Positions 38,028 to 61,531 of a stretch of 64,000 bases of DNA are shown one piece after another. The translations under genes and the position numbers were made by a program. Within the stretch, counting starts at the first letter, position 1, and each line of letters opens with the position of its first letter. Below the pieces are notes generated by a model. It was not told the DNA's origin, did not search any database, and saw nothing but the letters and a program-made list of their open reading frames with translations. The DNA is from Xiphias gladius. Its lineage: Eukaryota; Chordata; Actinopteri; Istiophoriformes; Xiphiidae. The stretch spans positions 236,501 to 300,500 of the forward strand of contig NW_024401805.1 in assembly GCF_016859285.1 (NCBI RefSeq). Reading direction: 5' to 3'.

Positions 38028-39196
38028 GCCGTAGTCCCACCACACAAACACCTCCCCAGACTGCGCAGCTCCGCCCGCTCCTCTTCTCCTCCGGGACGTG
38101 GGGACACCTTTTATTCTCCTCGTGTCATGTCTTTATTTAAAATACGAAATCCCTTGACTGTGTTTCATTGTGTCACTGTTGAGGTTTGTAACAGGAAATC
38201 CCATGATTTTGTTTTACTGCAGTAGTTTATCTTTTTCTTAATATATAGTGTTTGTTTCCTCTCTAAACACAGCCAGGTGTATTAACAACACATTCATTAT
38301 CATATTCATTTTGCTCTAAGTAAAACAAACATGTTGTTTGTAATTATTTAATTATCCTCCACACGGCCAGAATAAAAGGCTGCTGAAGAAATACTAAATC
38401 CGTTTAATTTGATTTTATTTCATTTCATTTCAATTCAATTTATTTTAACTTTTTTTATTGTTTTATTTTATCCGCGTTGCCTATATATGGTCAAATTTAA
38501 AAAATGAATATATAAAATTATATTGGACATATATCTTTATGTATTATGTACTGTATTATTTATGAAGACGTTATATATTAAATATTATTTTGTTTTATTG
38601 TTTTAATTTATCATGACCATTTATTTATGTAAAAACAATCAAATATAATAATATTTAGTCTAAAAAAACGTGTTGTTTGTGTTTAATTGTTTAATTATTC
38701 TACACATTTTTATTTTTTGTATGTATTTATTTAACCTAAACACAGTCAAATATTATGAATGATAATAAATAAGATTTATTCTATAACATTCTTGAGTTTA
38801 CATACTTTGATGGATTATTTGATTTATTATTTATTATTTATTATTTTCGCCTTCAGCTGAGTGAGTTTAATGTTTTCTGGTCTGGTGGCGCCGCCTGGTG
38901 GAAAACAGCAGGAGCTACGAGCTTCAAGCTTCAAGCGGTTGTTTATTTTTTTCTATTTTGCTGATTTATTCTGGAGTTTCCTGCTTCTACTTGTTTCGCC
39001 TGTTTGTTATTTCGTGTTTTTCTCCTGTTTCACTGCTGCGCCCAGCAAATTTAAATTTGTCAATAAAGGTTCTGCGAAAAAAACTAGAAAAACGTCACGG
39101 GCCTGCGACAACAGCCTTCGACGTCATCGCAGCGTGCCTCAGCACACGCTTGAAATGTAATGAGTTGTTGATTTCTGAGCTCGCGGTTCCGGTAAA
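38028..39196. other. AT-rich intergenic stretch before dph3
   Basis: 38380-38860 is very AT-rich with repeated TTATTTAT phrases. The last ~150 bp before the dph3 start is GC-richer and probably includes its promoter and 5' UTR. Confidence 0.5.
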
Positions 39197-41090
39197 ATGT
39201 CGGTTTTTCACGACGAGGTCGAGATCGAGGACTTTGAATATGACGAGGACACGGAGACGTATTATTTCCCTTGTCCCTGCGGAGACAGATTCGCCATAAC
39301 TAAAGTAAGTTTACTGCAAGCTAATGGCTAACAGCTAACATTAATGTTCTCAGACAAACCGACTTCTCACCAAACTCCATTATAAAACTCCGCTCACTTT
39401 AAGGTATTTCGTCCTCGGTGATACATTCGTGTGTGACGAGAAAATGTTTTAACCTTTTTTTTTTTTTTTATTTACCAATTATCAAAGTGCTATAATGAAT
39501 TCTGCTGGGGTTTGTTGAACGTTAGTATTTATACATGGGATCTCTTTAATTATGTTTCACTAAAAACGTTACTAGAAGACTTTACGACAAGCACATAACA
39601 TTTCAGACTTTGAATGGGTTCTTGTATTTGTTTGACATCAAAGACACCAACTCGTTTCTTAAAATAACAGATATTTTGTGATTTTCAGCGGTGAATACCC
39701 CTGAGTTGTGATGTTCTCACAATGACCGTCTACACAACAAACCCAGCTTAAAAATCTTGTCATTTTAAGCCCCCCTTTAGTGGCACATTTACATGGCGAC
39801 CCGAAAATGTTTATTCATCATTTGTATTGATACAAAGTCCGTCGGGGTTTCTGGTTAAGTTGCCAAAGGACGAGGACATAAATGTTTAAAAGAGTTCGGT
39901 GCGATATTTGATGAGGTTTTAAAGGACCATGAACTCAATTATTCTACGATCTTCAGTAAAGAAACCCTCCCTTTTTACACTCTTAGATACCTGCATGATT
40001 CAGAGCAGATTCCTCGCTAAGTAGCCCTGATTTATCTTGTTCACGCTCTGATCGCCTTTACCCCAAAATCCGTTTAAAAAATCCACTCACTTAAAGGTTA
40101 TTCCTCTTCTAAAGTTTTCTATGCACAGAAGTCCCCGTCTGCAAAAGTCTCACAGCAAAGTTATCAAAGAGATTCCAGACTTGTTAAGTCCAGGTTCATT
40201 TTGAGCCGTAGGGTTAAGGTTAGGTCTGTAACTGAGCGTGTGTCTTTGTGCTCTGGTTCCTTTTTAAAGGAGGACCTGGAGAATGGGGAGGAGGTGGCAA
40301 CGTGTCCGAGCTGCTCACTCATTGTTAAAGTCATCTACGATAAGGTCAGTGAACACATCTCGTACCTAGTTTAAAAACTCACAGCTTTAAATTCTCACTA
40401 CAGAGGGACAACTGTTGACTTCAGTGTTAAGAGAGGAACGTTTAAGTGCAAATCTACAAGGACCAGACAAAAGTTGGTCAGTTGATAAACACCCTGTGTA
40501 CAACCTGACAGTAGAGAATCCAGAAGACACTAAACTTTCATATACAACCTCCTCGTTCTGTCAGTTGCAGGTTAATGTGTGTTTGTGCGTCTGAGCTCAA
40601 TGGGCAAATTGACCATGTGCACGATGCTTATTTGTACTTTTTCACACTGATGCTCAATAAATAAATTTTGGAAAGAAAGAGAGAGACACGACAGTCCAGA
40701 TCATAAGTATTTGGACAGTTACACATTGTTTTGTTCTTCGGGCTCTGAGCTTCAGCACATTCACTCTGAAACAAAATAATGGAAACTACATTACATACAA
40801 ACACAGAGCTCAGACGCGACCGCGGGTTGTTGTTTAGATCGAGGTGGAGCTGTCTGTCGACATGAGGAGGGAAGAAGAAGAAAAGCACGGCGGTGCGCTC
40901 CACTCCGCTGTATACGGAGTCCAGACGCTGACAGAAGTTGTTACTGATGAAATCAAAGCTCAGTAATGAGGTGCAGTTTCCTCTGAGTTGATTCAAATTT
41001 TATTTTCTGTTTCAGGACTTGTTCATGTCAGGAGAAATCATCGAAGCTCCGTCGTCCTCTGAGACCAAACTGGAGCTGGCTCAGTCCTGA
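39197..41090 (+). CDS. dph3: Diphthamide biosynthesis protein 3 (CSL zinc finger)
   Basis: A small CSL-type zinc-finger protein that donates electrons to the DPH1-DPH2 radical-SAM enzyme in the first step of diphthamide synthesis on eEF2, and also supports Elongator-dependent tRNA modification (known for the family). Three coding exons: 39197-39304, 40270-40344 and 41016-41090, all phase 0, 85 residues, against 82 in human. The start gives [18 protein letters not shown]. Zinc ligands are visible as CPC (26 and 28) and CPSC (48 and 51). [20 protein letters not shown] is almost identical to other vertebrates. The C-terminal tail is variable, as expected. A run of about 17 C residues follows shortly after the stop (41092-41108). 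Confidence 0.97.
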
Positions 41091-41512
41091 ACACCCCCCC
41101 CCCCCCCGCTGACCACAGACGGGTCCTTTAAACACACTTTATTTATGCAGAGTCACTTTGAACTGAACCTGGGAGTCTGAAACCAGTTTTCAGAAGCTTC
41201 GCGACAAACCCACAGCTGGAGATTTAAACGTCTTCTTCTTCTTCAGTGTCTTTGCTCATTTATTATAAACAAGACAGCATTTGTATCTGATGATCATTTC
41301 CAACATAAACCTTAACAAATTTATTTGTTGTTAAAGTTTAATTTAGGGAGGTTGGGGATAAAACAGCGGATTGGTTTGCAAAGCGGATGCGTTCAGGTGC
41401 TGATGGGAAATATCTGACTCTCTGCCGTCACCTTCTCAAAAGAAAAAATGTCTGGACATTTATTTTCAGCTCCATAACGTTTGTTCACTGTTTGTCTTCA
41501 GGTTAAAAGGTC

Positions 41513-41550
<38 letters not shown>

Positions 41551-41599
41551 TTGGGGTTTTTTTCCAGTTTGATCTCATGATGGACGAGTTACTGTGCCC
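41091..41599. other. dph3 3' flank
   Basis: Contains the poly-C run, then ordinary sequence and a poly-T run (41517-41545). No clear AATAAA was noted close to the stop codon. Confidence 0.4.
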
Positions 41600-43310
41600 A
41601 GACGCAGACACAGTCATTTACCGGCTCACTGTCACGGTGACATGATGCAGCAGCAGCTGGGTGACAAAGACTCTCTGTGACACTGGAGGGTTTTTGTGAC
41701 AGCAGCTCTGGAGATGAAGACGTACCTGAAGCTCCTGGCGACGATGAGGACGTTTTGTTGCCCAGTGATGACTCCCCTGATTCAGAACCAGATCCTGACA
41801 CGACGACGGTCAGGATGTGGTTCGAGTAGTGGTCCCGGGAGAATCTGGGACAGGGGAGGGAGCCTCCTATATGAGAAACGGATTTGTGTGGTTATCGACC
41901 CCCGCTCCGCCGAGCAGAGCCGCAGTTTGTAACGTAGGTCCCACCTCGGGAGGCCAAACGAGTGCAGAGTGAAAGTGACGTGTTTCTGTGTTTCATTGAC
42001 GACGACGTCCTGCAGACAGTCATTGAATACACTGACGAGTCTGGAAAAAAATCCACGGAGTCCAAACCCGGGGCGTGGACGCCGCTTGACAAAGATGAGC
42101 TGAAGGCCGTCCCGGGAGTCCTGTATCTGTTGGGTGTGTATCGTGGCCAGCATGAGTCCATAAGGTCTCTTTGGTCCAGCAGCCACAGCGGGAGGCCGAT
42201 CTTCAAAGCTGCGTTCAGCATCAACAGGTTTCAGCAGATCCTGGCTTTCCTGACATTTGATGACCCGGACTCACGTCAGACCAGAGAGGAGACGGACAGA
42301 TTTGCTGCGTTCCGACATCTGTGGAAAACTGCAGGAAAAATTATGCGGTGGGCGAACACGTGACCATCGGTGAACGGCTCATCCCGTTCAGAGGACGCTG
42401 CAGCTTTCAGCAGTACGCGCCCAAGAAACCAGACAAATACGGGACGAAGCTGTTTCTGATGTGCGATGTCACCACGGCATACACGTTCAACGGCGTGCCC
42501 TACGCGGGCCGTGAAGACGGGCGCCGGAGCGTCAGACGCGATGTCGTGAAGACGCTGGTGGAGCCGGTGCACAACTCGGCCACTTTACAAGCTGGCGGCC
42601 GATCTGCTCCGCGGTAAAATCACACTGTTGGGAACGATGCACAAAAACAGTCCTGAGGTGCCGCCGGAGTTCAGAGAACACAAGGGGAGAGCTCCACGAT
42701 CGAGTCTGTTTGGGTTTTACCAGAAACAAGTGATGGCGTCTCACGTCCCGAAGAAGGGGAAGTGGTCATCCTGCCGTCCACCAATCACGACAAGAAGGAG
42801 TTTGATGAGAGATCTTGAGAGCCCGTGATGATCGTGGACTATAACCGGACGGGGGGCGCTGTGGACTGCGTGGACCAGCTGTGTCACACCTACAGTGTGC
42901 AGCGGAGGACAAAGCGCTGGCCCCTGGCTTATTTCTTCAACCGCCTCAACCTCGCTGCCGTAAACGCACAGGTGGTGTTCCTCGCCGAATTTCCAACTTG
43001 GGAAGCCAGAGGGTCTCACGGGCGACGCGCTTTCCTGGAAAACCTCGGGCTCCAGCTGCTGTGTCCGTGGCTGGACAGACGGAAAGAGGTGCCGAGGCTT
43101 CCGAAAGCTACGATGGACGCTCTGAAAGTTTGTGGATTTCACAGAAACGCAGGCGCACAAGCCGAGGAACTTCCACGAAAACGCCGGAGATGCCACATCT
43201 GTCCATCTGCGATCGACCGCAAAACAGCGGAGCGGCGCGCGAAGTGCACGCAACCATGCCGCAGTGACCACGAGCGAGTGACGGGGATCCGTGAGCGCTG
43301 CGCTGACTGA
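41600..43310 (+). pseudogene. piggyBac-type transposase (DDE_Tnp_1_7), decayed
   Basis: Pieces of one transposase in shifting frames. An acidic N-terminus (SSSGDEDVPEAPGDDEDV, 41703 onward) ends in a stop at 41828-41830. The core starts near 41962 (GVYRGQ, SINRFQQILAFLTFDD) and shifts frame near 42340 to VGEHVTIGERLIPFRGRC, QYAPKKPDKYGTKLF and CDVTTAY (first catalytic Asp). After EPVHNS the frame moves again to KITLLGTMHKNSPEVPPEF; the intervening segment with the second catalytic Asp (D-N-x-F-T-S region) is missing. After HVPKKGK another shift and a stop (42815-42817) precede VMIVDYNRTGGAVDCVDQL (third Asp). The C-terminus is Cys-rich (CHICPSAIDRKTAERRAKC) and stops at 43308-43310. No TTAA-flanked inverted ends were identified. 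It cannot encode an active enzyme. Confidence 0.9.
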
Positions 43311-43526
43311 CGTCAGTCTGGGAGGAGTCGCCGCAGACTGTGTCTGGAAAAGACACCAAAACTGCAGGAAGCTTCAGTTTGTGCTTTTTGAAAAAACTGT
43401 TAACACGCCTCACCACTGTATTGAAACTGAAATTTGACCTTTCCTGTGACTTTGAGCTTCATTTAATTAAAACACATGAAACTAGTCTGAGTTTTGATTA
43501 AAGGTGCTATATGTGAATTTTTGATG

Positions 43527-43560
<34 letters not shown>

Positions 43561-44126
43561 CTTTTACAAACCAAAAACAGCAGAATTTATAAATTGTCTG
43601 TTTCTTCAGTTGTCTAAAGACTGAGCCCACGTTGTCAAAATCTCTAGAGGTCTACTACAGAAAGTTACCGCCGAACGTACTTTTCTCTTATGCTGGTCAC
43701 TTGGTGACACTCTTTTGGCCTTAACTTTGTAAAAGAACGTTTTTTGCAACGTATCTGCCAATTGTCAACGGAAATGTCAATTTTTACAGTGAATACCTTG
43801 GTTGTCTTTCACAGCCTTCATTCTTTTTTTCAACAAAAACAATCTTTTTTTTCAGCGTATCCCTGTTGTAATTTTTTACAGTGTGTCTCTTGGTCATCCC
43901 CCTTTTTTTTTTTTTTTTTTTTAAATATATAACAGTGTATACCTTGATTGTTATTTTAGTGCCCCCCCCAGCTTATGTATTTATTTATTTACAGGTATCA
44001 GATTTATGACCTCTAGCAATAAATGTGTAATAATGTGCAGAGTTGTAGTTGCAGACAGTGACCACTGGGGAGCAGCGAACACACGGGGTGTGTGTTGAAT
44101 GGACACTGTTGTTCTAAACTGAGAGT

Positions 44127-44207
<81 letters not shown>

Positions 44208-44310
44208 GTAGAGATGGTCATGGGATCCTGTTTGCTCGTCCTGAACCATGTGAGTCATATGAGACAGAGAGAGGAGGAAGAGGAGCGGAATGTAAAGAGC
44301 AGAGGAGAAG
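43311..44310. other. Stretch between the piggyBac relic and cdk15 exon 1
   Basis: Holds poly-T runs (43528-43560, 43902-43922), several TTTTTACAGTG phrases of the sort found in fish repeats, and a GT microsatellite. The ~100 bp before the candidate cdk15 start are purine-rich (GAGGAAGAGGAG) and probably 5' UTR or promoter. Confidence 0.5.
44131..44207. repeat. (GT)n microsatellite upstream of cdk15
   Basis: About 38 GT units, ending 104 bp before the candidate cdk15 start codon. Confidence 0.95.
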
Positions 44311-53975
<9,665 letters not shown>

Positions 53976-54200
53976 TCAAATCCTCCAATCAGACCACCAT
54001 CAGCCCGAGAAGACGAGCAGAGGGGTGAACAAACCCATATAGGTTAAACCTGTTTGCAATCACTGAACTGAGACTTGAATGATAAAGATTTTGTGAAACA
54101 CAGAATTCAAAGTCAAATGTGTTTTGTTACCAGACGTTTGTAAAAGTCGGGAAAGTTAGTGTTTTAGTGTCTGACTCAGTTCAAAATAAAAGCATGATGT
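53976..54200 (+). other. Probable cdk15 3' UTR
   Basis: Follows the TGA stop at 53973-53975. An AATAAA lies at 54185-54190 (in CAAAATAAAAGC) and is a possible poly(A) signal. Confidence 0.45.
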
Positions 54201-57200
54201 GGAACAGTGACGTACGTTCCAGGGACCCAGACTCCGAAGGGACGAACTCATCTGTCGACCATCTGAGGGAGATAAAACTGCAGTATTACAGAATTTCGGC
54301 TGTAAAATTTAATGTTTAACTTGTTATCATTTTAACATGCACCGTAAAACACAAAACGGGAATTCAGTGGAATCAGCTGATATTTTATCGTTATCATAAA
54401 TATACAAGTTTTGTTATTTCAGAACTAATAAACATGAGTTGTACTCACTTGAGGCCTTTCGGCTTGAAATGATGTGCTGACTGAATGAGCTGCTGAGAGC
54501 TCACCACAGTTAGAAGTTAGAACAACTCAAGTCTCTCAGTTCTACAGTCAAAGAAAGTAAAAGTAGACCTAAGTTGAATTACCTTGAAATTAACCAAACT
54601 TACATATTTACATGAAGATACCGAGAAAAGGTGTATTCGTTTTGACAGTGTACTGGATTCAGTTTCTAATTTAACCAAGTCATGTTAGAGGCTGAGTTTT
54701 GAGTTTTGTTGCATATGAGTCTGATTCTGACGATTTTTACAACAAAACTCAAACTGTTTGAGTGTTGAACACAGGTGGTTCTGCTCAAAAGGTTTCTGTC
54801 CGCAGCCTCAGACCGTGTCCACACTTCGCTGGATAGATTCTCAAACACGTCGCCCGTCTCCGTTTCGGCCCCGCGTCAGACTAAACCGGAGCTTCGTTGT
54901 AACACTGGTATGTCGCTGACCGAGCAGAGGGGGGCAGTATCGCGGCATTTCATTGTTTTTTTGTGGAACGGGAGCAGACATAGTAAGCCGTTTCTTCTTC
55001 GCTCGTTTCTGTGGCCGGCGCTCGTTGCAGCTTTAAATCAAGCAGCTTTTTCCCTTTGGAGCGACGGTAAACACAACACACGGGGCCTGATGAGAGGTCA
55101 GTGTAACTCTACCGAACCTGCTGCGACCGCGGCTCAGGGTGTGGTCCCGGGTGTGGTCTCGGGTGTGCTCTCAGGTGGCCTGATCGCAGCACAGCTTTGC
55201 TCATTTACCTCTGATGTGATTTCATCATAAAGCGTTTTGGAAAATAAAGGTTGGTAGATTTACTTTGAAGGTGAAGTGAAGCTTTGTGTTTTTATTGGTC
55301 AGGGTTAGTAGTAGCAGTACAGGAACACGTCCACAGAAAAAAAAACCTAAAGTATAAACAACATTTAAATCTAGTTCAACTTTTTGAATCCACATCACTT
55401 TTTGATGCTGTTAGAACCCGAGTGCTGATGGAGCCATATTAAAACTTTTGTATGTAAATCTAATTTAATCAGATTTATTGCTGATGTAAATATAAAATGT
55501 TCCCCCCAGTCTGAACAGTTTATTCCCCCCTGCCTGTGTTTCCTGTTAGCATTCGTTAGCATGTGTTAGCAGCAGATTAATGAGGATTTATTAATGTGTT
55601 TTTCTCTGAGGAAATCCCCTGAAACTCTTCATGAATAATGACTGAATCTGCAGTAACTCCAGACTCCATCACGCTGTTGTGTGTGTTTGGGACTTTTGGT
55701 TCATTTAAATGTTATTTTCTGGCCTCGGGTGAAGATCGGACGCCTGTTTTCAGCTGGTTTGTGTTGATTAAAGTCATCCTTTAACAGAAATATTGCTTTG
55801 GTTTAGACCAGGTTTGACTTTTCCAACATCATTAAACGTTTTATACTCAAATAAAACTGACTGAAGCTGCTTGAATAAACTGTTGTTTTATGATGGGAGA
55901 GAAAATATAATGTATAAATAATTTGTCTCGTTAAATTAAACCACTTTATACATAAAATCTTTTAACAGTTGATATTAAATACATGTAAGTGATGAAATAT
56001 GCTAAAAACTCGTTTCCCAGTTTAATTTTTTTTAATTTTATGATCAAGACTTATGACATGAACACTAAAAACAACCTGAAATATTACAACAATTGCCAAG
56101 ACAGGTCAGGTTTTGTTTTTTGGGGGGTTTTTTTGGACATTATTTTTGTTTTGTTCGTTTTTTTTTTTTTGCCGGGACCATTAACCATGAAGACCTGTTC
56201 ACGGTCCCAGCACACATTATGTTAAATAAAGTGAACTAAGTTTTTTATTTTTAAAAAAAAAATCATGCTTTTAAGTTTTGAGTTTTAACATTTGTCATTT
56301 TTACAGCGATATTAACCTTAATGTCATGTTACATGACAAAATGGTAGAAAATTCCCTAGAATCCAATACAGAGAGAGAAGTCCTCTCCAATAGACTGTAA
56401 TAAAAGGGAGAAAGTAACTAATGAACGACTAACATGAGATTTCCACATCACAACAGTTAAATCCACTTAAACGCAAATGATTTGGTTTTTCAGAGGGAGG
56501 TGAAGGCCTTTATATGAAAACCTGCTGTGGGAGTGATGAGGAAAAAAATCCAGAAAGTTTCACCTTAAGGGTGAAGGAATAAATGCCACTGCATTCATTA
56601 ATATTCTTAAAAATATTATAACCAAGTGGATTTAGTGTGGAAGTAATCTGTTTATTGCTGGTTAATAACGTTATAAACACAGGGTTTGATTCATTCATTT
56701 TGGTTTTTAAGTCATAAAACACTAACAGTCTTTAACACTGAAGACTAACTGATGTGTTTAGCTAACGTATCTCAGATGAACGTAAACGGATCAGGACAGA
56801 GCTGCTAAACATTAGACTGAACTCGGATTTCATCCAGGAACGGGACTTTTTCTGACACAACACGTAACCACGCAATATAACGCAGATAGCTAGTATGACG
56901 CTAGTAGCACCAGGTTACTACGCTAGTTAGCCTGACGTGCTAATGTTGTAAAGCTAGATAAACAGTTTACTAAAGCTAAACACCAACAGTTCCGTTTTAA
57001 TACAAACACAAAAGAGTTAATTCTTTAAAATGCTGTGAAGGTTTCCAGCAGAAAAAAGTTTGCTGCTAGTTTCCGTTTTCTTTTCTTCTAGTTGATTGTT
57101 TATTTCATTGTCTTTATCTTCTCACCATCACTTAGTTCCTCTCTCTAGGATTCAATGAGCTGATTTTGTTTTCATGCAGCAGAGAAACAGAATCACCACT

Positions 57201-59079
57201 TTGTTTTTGCTCGTTTCACAGATTTTGGGAAATTCGTCGTCAGTGTTTGCTCTCGTTTCTGTTTCTTTTGTTCATCGCCGACTTAAAGCTTCAGATGAAC
57301 GTGTTTGTTCTTGCTCTACAGAAGAAAACAAAACTCTACCCATCCAGTTGTTTTGATCACGTTCATCTATAAATATAGATTTATTTGGCTGACAGAGAAA
57401 CAGTGAGATTGAGTTGATTGACGGGTAAATCAAATGTAGTTTTCATGTGGACGTTTGATTGATTTGTGAGATAAAAGAGAACGAATTCGGTCTTCGTGCA
57501 TATTTAACAAAGTGTTTGTGTTTTTGTGTTCTGGCGTTGGCTTGATGACAGAAAATTCATTCACGACACTCGAACAAATGTCATCATTAATAAATCACAA
57601 CGCTCGGCAGCCTTTGATATCCGGCCTCTGAAGAAGTTGACTGATGTTATTTTCAATCTGAAAATGGCCTTTATTGGCTTTTTCTTTGTTTTGTCTCAAC
57701 AAACTTCTGTCTTCAGTCAGTTCCTCAACTTGTCGTGTTCATCGCTGCTAATGTTTAAAACAGAAATAAAAATGAGCCTTAGTTCTGGATAATTCTGCCA
57801 AAAAGCCAAAACGTAGTAACTACATATATTTCTTTAAAACTTAGTTAAACACAATCGGACTTTTAGTCAGATATGTCTCAGAAATGTATCATTTCCATGG
57901 CACCAACGTGCTGAATTTGCAATAAGTACAAGATGGAGCCGAAAACCAAAGCTAACCTGTCATGTCAAAGCTAGCTAGTGAGCTAGCCAGGCCTAGCCTT
58001 TGCTAGAGCTAAAAGTATTTCACTTATTGTTTTTCCACTATTATAGTTAAAAAATTATCAATTTTGATAAACCAACATCTTTTCACGTAATTAAATGAGG
58101 CAGCAGCTAAATCTAATCACGAGCTGCACTCCTGCTAAAGCTAACGTAACTAGCTTAGCAGACGGTAACAAAGAGCTGTTTTAATTCCAAACTATAAACT
58201 GTAAATAATCAGAATAAAGTTTGTTTTCTTTAATTAGCTCAAAGGGACACTAAAGCTGAAAGAACACGTTTGGTTTGTAGGTGCTGAGTTTATTTTATTG
58301 ACTCAAATATCACAAATATCAAACACTACTAAATTAAGGATAAAGCTTCAACTGAAACCTTTTTGTTTTTCTGTTTTCTGAATGTATTTCTAAACATAGG
58401 GAGAAAAAAACCTTTCTGCCGTAGTTTACATGGATTACAGAGTATTTATGGACATAAACAGATGTATATGTAGATAGTTTGAATTTTTATATCAAGTTTC
58501 TATTTGTGAGGCTGTGTTTGTATTTATATGCTGAATAAATTGAACACTGTGGATAGTCGGTCGGAAAAAAACACGTCACCGTGGCATTTTTCCCTTTTTC
58601 CGCAAAGGATTCGTCGATCGATGTTGGGACAGTAATCAGCGGATGTATCGATAATGAAACTGATCATAAGCTAGAGCTGTAGATGGGACACGTAAATGAT
58701 TCATTTATTCAGTTAGTGGTTATATTCAGTATTTCTGCAGATTTTCGAATTGATCATTTTCTAATTATTTCTTATCTTGATAAAGAAAACGCTGAACTGA
58801 ATTAATCATTTTTCCCGGTTGGTTTTATTGGTGATGATTAGTAAGTTTTTATCATATTTTTAACAAACATTTTACTAATTGTTTGATAATTTTCATTTTG
58901 CATTGCATGACAGAATCAATAATTAATTCTCTTTAAAACTTTACATCAATATGCTCAAAAGGCTTGGGCCATTTTACTGGAACGGGACTAGTGTAGTAAA
59001 TGTTTCTTATAATAGTGTCCTGGTGCAGCTTTGCAGGAGCCACCCTGTGTGTTAATTCACATTTATTTGAATGGAGTCT

Positions 59080-59117
<38 letters not shown>

Positions 59118-60599
59118 TGTGTGAGATGCTGCAGTCTGACTCAGGTTGCTGCTTGTTTTCGGGGTCACTGAGGCTGCAGGTAAATATAACACACATCCAT
59201 GACCAGTAAATCACCTGGACACAGACACACACACGGCTGACCTCTCGTTGGCCTCTCCACGGGAACTCTGGGAAATGAAGGCGAAGACAAACAGAGCTGT
59301 AAATCAACAGCCAAACTTCAAAGTTCACGTCTGAAACTCTGCAGGAGAAAAACGAGCAAAACAACAAACTGCTAGAAAGTAACCTCCTGTTATTTTTGCC
59401 TCATATTTGCAGTGGTTCACGCACGAAATGGGAGATAAGAGAAACGAATGACTTGGAAAATGAGGTTTTATAGTGCTTTGTTAGCTGCCTGTTCATTAAA
59501 CATTCATTCTCATTTTCTACAGATCAGCTACAGAGTTCAAAGTTCAAATTTCAACCTGCTTTCCAAGCTGCAACTCTGTCGGTGAATCCAGACGGCGTCA
59601 CGAGTTGGTTGGTTTAATCAGGAGAATAGATTTCCAGTATTAGAAGAACTCGGCCCTCTGACTATCTTGCTGATAAATATTCCATTATTACTCATGCGCT
59701 CATATAATTCACCGGTGAATCTGTGAACGTTCATTTTCAACTACAGGACTGTAGCTGGTCATTATTTCTTATCATGGATTATTAAGTAGATTGCTGATTA
59801 TTTTGTTGATTAATCTTGAAAGTTTTTAAAAATTCAAAAACCAGTGAGAAATGTTGCCAAAGTCTTTACACGTTGTGTGTTCATAATATTCGCACCCTCA
59901 CAGAGTTTGCTTTTGATTGTAAAACCAACCAACCTCAAAATGAAAACAATTCAAGGCAAAGCAGCTGCAGCCATGAACTGTTTTAAACGACGATTGACAT
60001 TTTGTACAGGAGCTCATAGGATTTAAAGCTGTGAAATAACTAGTGCAGTCAAAAGTGCAAGATTCGCCTCTGGACTGTAGCAGAGTAGAAGTACGAGTAC
60101 CGCAGATTAGTAACTGAGTACAGTAGTGGAGTAAAAGTATTTAGTTACTTTCCACCACTGCCCATCGAGCTCCGCGGGTTACTTCTCCCCGACAGGACCG
60201 GGGGCCGGACACGCACCGGAAACGGCGCTCTTCGTTCCTGACGTGCTTCTGGGCGTTCGCGTCACGAGGAACTCATCGGACCCGATTCAATCGACCGATC
60301 ACATCGTTAGTCTCATTCACCACAACACCGTCAGCTGTGGGTCGCCGTGGCAACGGGCAGCTGCGGCGTGACAACAGTCGCTCTGTGTTTCTGGGGGTTG
60401 ACACGCGGATCACACGCAGCTGCTTTTGAGTCCACGTGATGAGGAGGCGTCTGCAGGCTCCGTTCAAGAGAAGCCACAAGTACGTTAAACTGAGCTAACG
60501 GAGTGTGTGTGTGTGTGTGTGTGTGTGTTTTACAGCCCGGGGTAGTGGTGAAGAAAACAGCAGAGACGTCACTCACAGCATGAAACTAATCAGACTGAG
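54201..60599. other. Gene-poor stretch right of cdk15
   Basis: No gene recognised. A 151-codon plus-strand frame at 54775-55230 has no known domain and sits in CpG-rich sequence (GGGGGCAGTATCGCGGC) resembling the edges of fish repeats. The rest is largely AT-rich (55900-58900), with GT runs at 59081-59117 and 60502-60529 and a fragment of the palindromic MITE at 60079-60162. Confidence 0.5.
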
Positions 60600-60883
60600 A
60601 GACACAGTGGACAGAGAGAGAGAGAGAGAGAGAGAGACATAGACACGCAGTGGACAGATAGAGAGAGAGAGAGAGACATAGACATGCAGTGGACAGAGAG
60701 AGAGAGAGAGAGAGAGAGACATGCAGTGGACAGAGAGAGAGAGAGAGAGAGACAGAGACATGCAGTGGACAGAGAGAGAGAGAGAGAGACAGAGACATGC
60801 AGTGGACAGAGAGAGAGAGAGAGAGAGACAGAGACATGCAGTGGACAGAGAGAGAGAGAGAGAGACATAGACATGCAGTGGAC

Positions 60884-60914
<31 letters not shown>

Positions 60915-61493
60915 GACATGCAGTGGACAGAGAGAGAGAGAGAGACAGAGACACACAGTGGACAGAGAGAGAGAGAAGAGACAGAGACATGCAGTGGACA
61001 GAGAGAGAGAGAGAGAGAGACAGAGACACACAGTGGACAGAGAGAGAGGGAGAGAGACAGAGACACACAGTGGACAGAGAGAGAGAGAGAGAGACATAGA
61101 CATGCTGTGGACAGAGAGAGACAGAGAGAGAGGGAAAGACAGAGACATGCAGTGGACAGAGAGAGAGCGAGAGAGAGAGAGACAGAGACACACAGTGGAC
61201 AGAGAGAGAGAGAGAGAGAGGGAAAGACAGAGACATGCAGTGGACAGAGAGAGAGAGAGACAGAGACACACAATGGACAGAGAGAGAGAGACAGAGAGAG
61301 AGACATGCAGTGGACAGAGAGAGAGAGAGAGGGCGAGAGACACACAGTGGGGAGAGAGAGAGAGACAGAGACACACAGTGGACAGAGAGAGAGAGACATA
61401 GACATAGACATGCAGTGGACAGAGAGAGAGAGAGGGCGAGAGACAGAGACATGCAGTGGACAGAGAGAGAGAGAGAGACATAGACATGCAGTG

Positions 61494-61531
<38 letters not shown>

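Noticed and set aside
36636-38107. Three minus-strand frames of 464-483 codons
   Set aside because: They are made by a 16-bp tandem array without stop codons; the peptides are one Ser/Leu/Cys/Pro repeat in all frames, so not genes.
41512-43520. TTAA sites at 41513 and 43497 as piggyBac ends
   Set aside because: The sequence beside them is not an inverted pair (both read TTAAAGGT-like in the same direction), so they are not supported as element ends.
54775-55230. 151-codon plus-strand frame right of cdk15
   Set aside because: No recognised domain; neighbouring text looks repeat-derived. Kept only as a note in the intergenic description.
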